From NCBI GenBank assembly GCA_032160545.1, contig JAVHVN010000060.1:1-14064 (forward strand): 14,064 nucleotides of DNA, read 5' to 3'. The position numbers and the translations under genes are program-made. Below, one piece after another: positions 7,791-12,670 of this stretch; within the stretch, counting starts at the first letter, position 1; each line of letters starts with the position of its first letter. The stretch is from DATGFB01 sp032160545 (GTDB lineage: Bacteria; Actinomycetota; Actinomycetes; Mycobacteriales; Jatrophihabitantaceae). The notes beneath the pieces were generated by a model, which worked only from the letters and a program-made list of their open reading frames with translations, had not been told where the DNA came from and did no database searches.

Positions 7791-7815
7791 GACACCAGGT
7801 GTCACCGGGTGTCAC
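7791..7815 (+). repeat. Palindrome GACACC-A-GGTGTC plus a third half-site in the rpmB leader
   Basis: Positions 7791-7803 are a perfect inverted repeat of two 6-bp arms around one base. The arm GGTGTCAC recurs as a direct copy (7798-7805 and 7808-7815). The group lies about 35 bp downstream of the candidate rpmB -10 box and 57-80 bp upstream of the start codon. It could be a repressor operator or the base of an RNA element. I do not recognise a known box; it does not look like a Zur site as I know it. Confidence 0.6.
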
Positions 7816-7871
7816 GAGTCCAGCGCGGCGGCCCGGGGCGACCACACCGACCACGGATCGAGGAGGCCATT

Positions 7872-8063
7872 GTGGCCAGCGTCTGCGATGTCTGCGGCAA
7901 GGGGCCCGGCTTCGGCATGTCCGTCTCACACTCCCACCGGCGTACTCACCGCCGCTGGAACCCGAACGTGCAGCGGGTGCGCGCGATCGTCGCGCCCGGC
8001 ACGCGGCGGCGCATCACCGTCTGCACGTCCTGCCTGAAGGCCGGCAAGGTCGTCCGCGGCTGA
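7872..8063 (+). CDS. rpmB: 50S ribosomal protein L28, zinc-binding form
   Basis: A 63-aa L28 beginning at GTG 7872 with (M)ASVCDVCGKGPGFGMSVSHS. It contains the typical HRRTHRRWNPNVQRVR block and ends CTSCLKAGKVVRG. Cysteines C5, C8, C51 and C54 form the zinc site of the C+ type. AGGAGG at 7861-7866 lies 5 nt before the start and fixes it. The gene is divergent from dak, a layout also known in other actinobacteria (rpmB / DAK-domain gene / recG). A strong hairpin starts 23 bp after the stop. The protein is intact and of normal length. Confidence 0.97.
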   Translation: MASVCDVCGKGPGFGMSVSHSHRRTHRRWNPNVQRVRAIVAPGTRRRITVCTSCLKAGKVVRG

Positions 8064-8086
8064 CCGCCGCAGCGCACACTCGCTGA

Positions 8087-8119
8087 ACGGCCCGCTCTCG
8101 CGCTAGCGAGGCGGGCCGT
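8087..8119 (+). terminator. Bidirectional hairpin terminator between rpmB and the GNAT gene
   Basis: A nearly perfect hairpin: ACGGCCCGC, one unpaired T, CTCGC, loop GCTA, GCGAG, GCGGGCCGT, giving 14 paired bases with one bulge. No T-tract follows on either strand, as is usual for high-GC actinobacterial terminators. It lies 23 bp after the rpmB stop. On the other strand the TAG stop of the convergent acetyltransferase gene (8105-8103) sits in its loop, so one structure can end both transcripts. Confidence 0.85.
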
Positions 8120-8615
8120 CGGCCTGTGTCCGTCCGGCTCGATCGGCGGCCGGGTGCGCGACGAGCGACTTGCCGTAGAACCGGGCGAGTGGCGCTGCGG
8201 CATAGTGGCCGAAGCCCGGGATCGTCGCGTACCCCGATGACTCGTACAGCGCGACCGCCTCGGGCTGGGCCAAGCCGGTGTTGAGCACCACCTGGCTGAC
8301 GCCTGCGGCAACCGCCGTGCGCTCGAGTTCGGCCAGCATCAGCCGGGCCAGTCCGCGCCGGCGCGCCGACGCCGACACGTACATGCGCTTGATCTCGGCG
8401 ACGCCGGGTTCGAGAAGCCGCCAGGCCCCGGTGGTCACCGGCTGCTCGTCGAGCAGACCCAGCAGGAACAGGCCGTTCGGTGGGGTGAACTCGGCCGCGT
8501 CGACCGGAGCCTCGTCGGGGCCGCCGTAGCGGGTGACGTACTCCTGCTGGACCTCGGCGACGAGGCGCTGCACCAGCGGGTCGTCGTAGGGACGGGCGTC
8601 GAACCGGAGGGTCAC
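8103..8615 (-). CDS. GNAT-family N-acetyltransferase
   Basis: A 170-aa acyl-CoA-dependent acetyltransferase of unknown substrate. The acetyl-CoA-binding motif A is MYVSASARRRGLARLMLAELE (about 78-98, with the R-x-x-G-x-A pyrophosphate loop). It is followed by VVLNTGLAQPEAVALYESSGY (109-129), the motif B region typical of small-molecule or amino-acid GNATs. The C-terminus continues about 20 residues past the fold. Homology starts at GTG 8615 (TLRFDARPYDDPLVQRL); the open frame above it is translation of the thiL 3' region. TACAGT lies 6 nt before the GTG, which suggests a leaderless mRNA. It is 61 bp downstream of thiL on the same strand and convergent with rpmB. Its stop is in the shared terminator. 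Confidence 0.88.
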   Translation of the reverse strand: MTLRFDARPYDDPLVQRLVAEVQQEYVTRYGGPDEAPVDAAEFTPPNGLFLLGLLDEQPVTTGAWRLLEPGVAEIKRMYVSASARRRGLARLMLAELERTAVAAGVSQVVLNTGLAQPEAVALYESSGYATIPGFGHYAAAPLARFYGKSLVAHPAADRAGRTQADGPPR

Positions 8616-8676
8616 GGCGCGACTGTAATGAGCAGCGGTGACAGCGCCCCCGGTGCGCCACGGTCGGTGCATCCGG

Positions 8677-9609
8677 TCACCGGAAGTGCTCGTGCCCCCC
8701 GGGCCAGCGCCGGCCGTCGACACGCACGCCCTCGCCCTCGGTGACGGTGCCGATGACGGCCCACCCTTCCGGCAGGTCGGTGCCGGGCGGGAATGTTGCG
8801 GTCAGGGCGTAGTCGTCGCCGCCGGTCAGCACCCACACCAACGGGTCGACGTTCAAAGCGGCACCGACCTCGCGCAGCTTCGCCGCGACATCGATGCGGG
8901 CGGCCTGCAGGTCGATGCGTACGCGGCTCGCCTCGGCCACGTGGCCGAGGTCGGCCACCAACCCGTCGCTGACGTCGGTCATCGCGGTGGCCCCGAGGTC
9001 GGCGGCCACCGGACCCTGCGCATACGGCGGCTCGGGCCGGCGGTGGGCGTTCACCACCTGTACCGGCGAACGGAAGCCGCGTCCCAGGACGGCGAATCCC
9101 GCGGCTGCCCAGCCGAGCCGGCCCACCACGGCGACCAGGTCGCCCGGGCGCGCCCCCGCCAGGGTCACCGGGTCGCGGCCCTGCAGGTCGCCGAGCGCGG
9201 TCACGCCGAGGGTGACCAGGTCGGCTTCGGTGACGTCGCCCCCGACCACGGCGGCGCCGACCTCGCCGCACTCCTCGCGCAACCCGGCCATCAACCCGTC
9301 CACCCACTCGACGTCGAGTGCGCCGGGGGCCGCGAAGCCGACGAGCAGCGCGGTCGGCACGGCCCCCATCGCGGCGATGTCGGCGAAGTTGCGGGCGGCC
9401 GCCTTGCGGCCGATGTCCGTGGCCGTCGACCAGTCGCGGCGGAAGTGCCGGTTCTCGACGAGCAGGTCCGTCGTCGCCACCACCCGGCCGTCCGGCGTGG
9501 CGACGACGGCGGCGTCGTCGCCAGGGCCGAGCAGCGTGGACTCGACCGGGACCAGCCCGCTGGTGACGCGCCGGATGAGGCCGAATTCGCCGAGCTCGGA
9601 GACTGTGAT
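8677..9609 (-). CDS. thiL: Thiamine-monophosphate kinase, probable ATC start
   Basis: Phosphorylates thiamine monophosphate to the cofactor thiamine diphosphate. The frame shows all ThiL motifs: SELGEFGLI (4-12), GPGDDAA (28-34, Mg-ATP site), TDLLVENRHFRRDW, ARNFADIAAMGA, VVGGDV, MTDVSDGLVADLGH and VLTGGDDYAL, ending HEHFR. The first ATG/GTG/TTG in this frame is the GTG at 9483, after the essential GPGDDAA motif. The in-frame stop upstream (TAG, about 9657) leaves no canonical start in between. ThiL homology begins just after the ATC at 9609-9607, preceded 8 nt upstream by GAAAGG, giving 310 aa, a normal ThiL length. I therefore propose ATC initiation; an ATG-to-ATC sequencing error is the alternative. 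Divergent from the Lrp-type gene. No TPP riboswitch is seen in the 87-bp leader region. Confidence 0.88.
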   Translation of the reverse strand: MTVSELGEFGLIRRVTSGLVPVESTLLGPGDDAAVVATPDGRVVATTDLLVENRHFRRDWSTATDIGRKAAARNFADIAAMGAVPTALLVGFAAPGALDVEWVDGLMAGLREECGEVGAAVVGGDVTEADLVTLGVTALGDLQGRDPVTLAGARPGDLVAVVGRLGWAAAGFAVLGRGFRSPVQVVNAHRRPEPPYAQGPVAADLGATAMTDVSDGLVADLGHVAEASRVRIDLQAARIDVAAKLREVGAALNVDPLVWVLTGGDDYALTATFPPGTDLPEGWAVIGTVTEGEGVRVDGRRWPGGHEHFR

Positions 9610-9696
9610 GGTGGGTGCCTTTCGACAGGGCGGTACGTTCTTTCGGTCACCGTTCTACCGCTCGGGACGACACCGCGCCGAGAGGACACACCGCCG

Positions 9697-9933
9697 ATGG
9701 CCGTCAACGCCTACATCCTGATCCAGACCGAGGTGGGCAAGGCCGCCGCGGTGGCCCGCGCCATCGGCGAACTCAAGGGCGTGACCAACGCCGAGGACGT
9801 CACCGGTCCCTACGATGTCATCGTGCGGGCCGAGGCCCGCAACGTCGACGAACTCGGCAAGCTGGTCGTCGCGAAGGTGCAGGCGGTCGACGGCATCACC
9901 AGGACCCTGACCTGCCCCGTCGTGCATCTCTGA
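9697..9933 (+). CDS. Stand-alone Lrp/AsnC-type ligand-binding (RAM) domain protein
   Basis: A 78-aa protein that is only the alpha/beta RAM domain of Lrp/AsnC regulators, without the helix-turn-helix. It begins MAVNAYILIQTEVGKAAAV, contains the conserved VTGPYDVIVRAEARNVDELGKLV segment and ends GITRTLTCPVVHL. Such small proteins are common in actinobacteria next to thiL and DUF3515 genes. They probably assemble into oligomers that bind amino acids or related ligands; the role is unproven. The ATG at 9697 has GAGAGGA about 10 nt upstream. The gene is divergent from thiL (87 bp) and 31 bp upstream of the DUF3515 gene. Confidence 0.9.
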   Translation: MAVNAYILIQTEVGKAAAVARAIGELKGVTNAEDVTGPYDVIVRAEARNVDELGKLVVAKVQAVDGITRTLTCPVVHL

Positions 9934-9964
9934 CGCCCGACCCACGACTGCCCGGAGCACCGCG

Positions 9965-10561
9965 ATCGATCCCACCCGCCGCCGCGCCGCGTTGATCGCG
10001 ACCGTGGTGACCGTCCCGGTCGTCATCGTGATCGCGCTGCTACTCGGCGGCACGCACGATTCCGGCGCTCCCACGTCGGCCACGCCGAGCGGTTCCGCTC
10101 GCCCGCTCGCGCCGGTGACGGTCGCCGCGCCTCCGGCGAACCCCGCCGCGATCGGGCCGTGCACGAAACTGCTGGCGGTGCTGCCGATCGCCCTCGACGG
10201 GCTGCCCAGCCGTCCGGCCCTGTCGAGCAGCACCTTCGCCGTGGCGTGGGGCGACCCGGCGATCGTCCTCCGTTGCGGGGTGCCCCGGCCCAGCGGTCTC
10301 GTCCCGGGAAGTTCGGCGTTCACCACCGGCGTGAACGGGGTCTTCTACTGGGTCGACCGCGACTCGGTGAAGGGCGCGACCGTGTTCACCGTCATCGACC
10401 GCGCGGTGTACATCGAGGTGACCGTGCCCTCGACCTACGGGGGCGGCCCGCTCGCACCCATCTCGACCGCGGTGTCGAAGGCGCTGCCCGCGGTCTGCAT
10501 CGTTCCGGGCACGGACGCGACGCAACCGGCCGCGGGCATCCTGTGCACCGACCGGCCGTAG
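9965..10561 (+). CDS. Membrane-anchored DUF3515 family protein, probable ATC start
   Basis: Function unknown. After a short positive N-terminus (DPTRRRAAL) comes one hydrophobic segment (about residues 10-28, ATVVTVPVVIVIALLLGG), then a Ser/Pro/Ala-rich linker and an exported domain with four cysteines (about C66, C104, C178, C194) that may form two disulfides. The order after thiL and the Lrp-type gene, plus motifs such as GPCTKLLAVLP and VAWGDPAIVLRCGVPRP, fits DUF3515. The only canonical start after the in-frame TGA at 9908 is TTG 9992, which lacks a ribosome-binding site and would remove the RRR needed for membrane topology. ATC at 9965 has GGAG 7 nt upstream and restores DPTRRR, giving 198 aa. 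It ends 3 bp before the convergent merR gene. The family call is fairly sure; the start is uncertain. Confidence 0.8.
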   Translation: MDPTRRRAALIATVVTVPVVIVIALLLGGTHDSGAPTSATPSGSARPLAPVTVAAPPANPAAIGPCTKLLAVLPIALDGLPSRPALSSSTFAVAWGDPAIVLRCGVPRPSGLVPGSSAFTTGVNGVFYWVDRDSVKGATVFTVIDRAVYIEVTVPSTYGGGPLAPISTAVSKALPAVCIVPGTDATQPAAGILCTDRP

Positions 10562-10564
10562 CGC

Positions 10565-11296
10565 TCAGTCCTTGACGACCCCGCGACGGGCAGCGCGGTC
10601 GGCGGCCCGGCCGAACGAGCTGACGAGGCCCTGCACGGCGAGCGGACGCAGCCGGGCCAGCATCGCCACGACCTGGTCGGAGTCGAGCTCACCGCGCTGG
10701 TACGGGCCCCACACGGCTTCGACGAACACCTCGGTGAGCGCGTTCGCGACGGCGGTGGCGTGCTCCTCGATGATGCGCGCCGAATCCTGCAGCACGCTCA
10801 ACGGAACCGGCAGCCGCAACAGCTCGACGGCGTGCCCGAGTGTCGCGGGTGTGGTGCGGTAGGTGTCCTCGCCGAGCTTCTCGAGGGCTCCGACCTTGGC
10901 CAGGTAGTCCAACTCGTCGTCGCTGACGCGGTGCCCGATGCGTCGCTCGAGGGTGCTGCGATCAAGCTGCTCGGTCTCGTCCCCGGGAAGCCACGGCGCG
11001 AGCACCGCGGCCTGCACCGCGTAGACCGGCGGACCGGCGTTCTCCGGAATGCGCGCGAGCACTCGCTCGATCGCCGCGAGCGTGTAGCCGTGGTCCTGCA
11101 GGGTGCGGACCAGATCGAGGCGCATGCGGTGCCGGGCGTCGTAGTACGCGATCCGGCCGCGTCGGACCGGTGGGGGCAGCAGGCCTTCACTTGCGTAGAA
11201 CCGGACCGTGCGTACGGTCGTCCCGGTGCGGGCCGCGAGTTCGTCGATCGTCAGTTCGTCGGTCGCCGGCGCTGAGGTGGTGCCGGCCGGGCTCAT
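10565..11296 (-). CDS. MerR-family transcriptional regulator
   Basis: A 243-aa regulator. The N-terminal MerR helix-turn-helix is LTIDELAARTGTTVRTVRFY (residues 15-34), with the wing SEGLLPPPVRRGRIAYYD and the second DNA-binding helix region to about residue 84. The C-terminal 160 residues form an uncharacterised effector domain. No cysteine is present, so it is not a metal-sensing MerR; a small organic or acyl ligand is more likely, which is inference. The ATG at 11296 is preceded by TACGCT with 6 nt between, suggesting a leaderless transcript. It is divergent from fadA across 132 bp that contain a MerR-style promoter, so it probably controls fadAB and perhaps itself. It is convergent with the DUF3515 gene, 3 bp apart. 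Confidence 0.9.
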   Translation of the reverse strand: MSPAGTTSAPATDELTIDELAARTGTTVRTVRFYASEGLLPPPVRRGRIAYYDARHRMRLDLVRTLQDHGYTLAAIERVLARIPENAGPPVYAVQAAVLAPWLPGDETEQLDRSTLERRIGHRVSDDELDYLAKVGALEKLGEDTYRTTPATLGHAVELLRLPVPLSVLQDSARIIEEHATAVANALTEVFVEAVWGPYQRGELDSDQVVAMLARLRPLAVQGLVSSFGRAADRAARRGVVKD

Positions 11297-11336
11297 GCCC
11301 AGAGCGTAGCGGGGTATTCGACACACTTACTGGTCC

Positions 11337-11367
11337 TTGACGACTGAGACAGTGACACTGGCATTAT
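11337..11367 (+). promoter_or_regulatory. Candidate MerR-type promoter of fadAB with spacer palindrome
   Basis: TTGACG (11337-11342) and CATTAT (11362-11367) are separated by 19 bp, longer than the usual 17. MerR-family activators typically act on such long-spacer promoters by twisting the DNA. The spacer contains the perfect inverted repeat CAGTG-A-CACTG (11350-11360). The fadA ATG is 61 bp downstream of the -10 box. Confidence 0.55.
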
Positions 11368-11381
11368 CGGCAGATCGCCGA

Positions 11382-11393
11382 CCCGGAACCGGG
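11382..11393 (+). repeat. Palindrome CCCGG-AA-CCGGG in the fadA leader
   Basis: A 12-bp inverted repeat just downstream of the predicted fadA transcription start, with matching CG/CG flanks beyond one mismatch on each side. The 2-base centre is too short for a good RNA loop, so a DNA-binding site is more likely than a hairpin. In GC-rich DNA such a palindrome may also be chance. Confidence 0.35.
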
Positions 11394-11428
11394 CCGCCGA
11401 AGCCGCTTGCGGAACCTGGGGAGCTCTC

Positions 11429-12640
11429 ATGACCGAAGCATTCGTCTACGACGCGGTCCGCACGCCGCGCGGCCGGGGCAAGAACACCGGTTCGCTGCAC
11501 GGCACGAAGCCCGTCTCGCTCGTCGTCGGCCTGATCGACGAGCTGCGCAAGCGCAACCCGTCGCTCGATCCGGCGCTCGTCGAGGACGTCATCCTCGGCG
11601 TCGTCTCCCCCGTCGGCGAGCAGGGCGCCGACATCGCCCGGACTGCCGCGCTCGTCGCGGGTTTGGAGACCTCCGGCCCGGGCTTCCAGCTCAACCGGTT
11701 CTGCGCCTCCGGCCTCGAGGCGGTCAACATCGCCGCGCAGAAGGTGCGCTCTGGCTGGGAGGACGTGATCGTCGCCGGTGGCGTCGAATCGATGTCGCGC
11801 GTGCCGATGGGCTCTGACGGCGGCCCGTGGGCGATGGATCCCGAGACGGCCTACGCGACCAGCTTCGTCCCCCAGGGCGTCGGCGCCGACCTTATCGCCA
11901 CCATCGAGGGCTTCTCGCGCGAGGACGTCGACGTCTTCGCCGCCGAGTCGCAGGAGCGCGCCGGCAAGGCGATCGCGAACGGAGCGTTCTCCCGCTCGGT
12001 CGTTCCGGTGCTCGACATCAACGGCCAGGTCGTGCTCGACCACGACGAGTTCCCCCGTCCCGGGACGACGCCCGAGTCGCTCGGTGCGCTCACGCCGTCG
12101 TTCGCCGCCATCGGCGAGCAAGGTGGCTTCGACGCGGTGGCGCTGCAGAAGTACCACTGGGTCGAGAAGATCAACCACGTCCACACGCCCGGCAACTCGT
12201 CGGGCATCGTCGACGGGGCCGCTCTCGTGCTCATCGGCAGCGAGCAGGCCGGGTCGGCGATGAGCCTGACACCGCGAGCCCGCATCGTGTCCGTCGGCGT
12301 CGTCGGCAGCGAGCCGACCATCATGCTGACCGGCCCCGCTCCTTCGGCACGGAAGGCGCTCGCGAAGGCCGGCCTCACGGTCGGCGACATCGACCTGTTC
12401 GAGGTCAACGAGGCGTTCGCGGCGGTGGTCCTGAAGTTCATGAAGGACCTCGGCGTGCCGCACGAGAAGGTCAATGTCAACGGCGGAGCGATCGCCCTCG
12501 GCCACCCGCTCGGCGCCACCGGCGCAATGATCCTCGGCTCGCTCGTGGACGAGCTCGAGCGCCGCGACCAGCGCTACGGCCTGGCCACCCTGTGCGTCGG
12601 CGGCGGCATGGGTGTCGCCACCGTCGTCGAGCGTCTCTGA
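11429..12640 (+). CDS. fadA: Acetyl-CoA C-acyltransferase (3-ketoacyl-CoA thiolase)
   Basis: A 403-aa thiolase catalysing thiolytic cleavage of 3-ketoacyl-CoA, the last step of beta-oxidation. The nucleophile is C92 in NRFCASGLEAV, the VNEAF motif is around N327, the catalytic His is H359 in GGAIALGHPLGATGA, and the second catalytic Cys is C389 in LCVGGGMGVA. It has normal length and all active-site loops. ATG 11429 has GGGGAG 5 nt upstream. fadB follows after 30 bp, so the pair would form the FadA/FadB trifunctional complex, as in the actinobacterial (Rv0859/Rv0860-like) system. A biosynthetic acetoacetyl-CoA thiolase is less likely because of the fadB neighbour. Its promoter region is shared with the divergent MerR gene. 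Confidence 0.94.
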   Translation: MTEAFVYDAVRTPRGRGKNTGSLHGTKPVSLVVGLIDELRKRNPSLDPALVEDVILGVVSPVGEQGADIARTAALVAGLETSGPGFQLNRFCASGLEAVNIAAQKVRSGWEDVIVAGGVESMSRVPMGSDGGPWAMDPETAYATSFVPQGVGADLIATIEGFSREDVDVFAAESQERAGKAIANGAFSRSVVPVLDINGQVVLDHDEFPRPGTTPESLGALTPSFAAIGEQGGFDAVALQKYHWVEKINHVHTPGNSSGIVDGAALVLIGSEQAGSAMSLTPRARIVSVGVVGSEPTIMLTGPAPSARKALAKAGLTVGDIDLFEVNEAFAAVVLKFMKDLGVPHEKVNVNGGAIALGHPLGATGAMILGSLVDELERRDQRYGLATLCVGGGMGVATVVERL

Positions 12641-12670
12641 CCCAGCGACTGACTACGGAGCAACGAACCC

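Noticed and set aside
5970..8063. A 697-codon open frame on the plus strand opposite the dak gene
   Set aside because: Its composition is Ser/Arg/Ala/Thr-rich as expected of antisense reading in GC-rich DNA, and the real protein on the other strand has clear FakA motifs. Only its last 63 codons are real (rpmB).
8612..9307. A 231-codon Gly/Arg-rich minus-strand frame overlapping thiL
   Set aside because: It is another phase of thiL; the thiL frame has all the ThiL motifs.
9610..9696. TPP riboswitch upstream of thiL, and promoters for the divergent pair
   Set aside because: The region is only 87 bp and lacks the conserved CUGAGA-type core. TACGTT (9634-9639) has no good -35 partner.
11327..12505. 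A 392-codon minus-strand frame opposite fadA
   Set aside because: Antisense shadow of the thiolase; no domain or sensible start signal.
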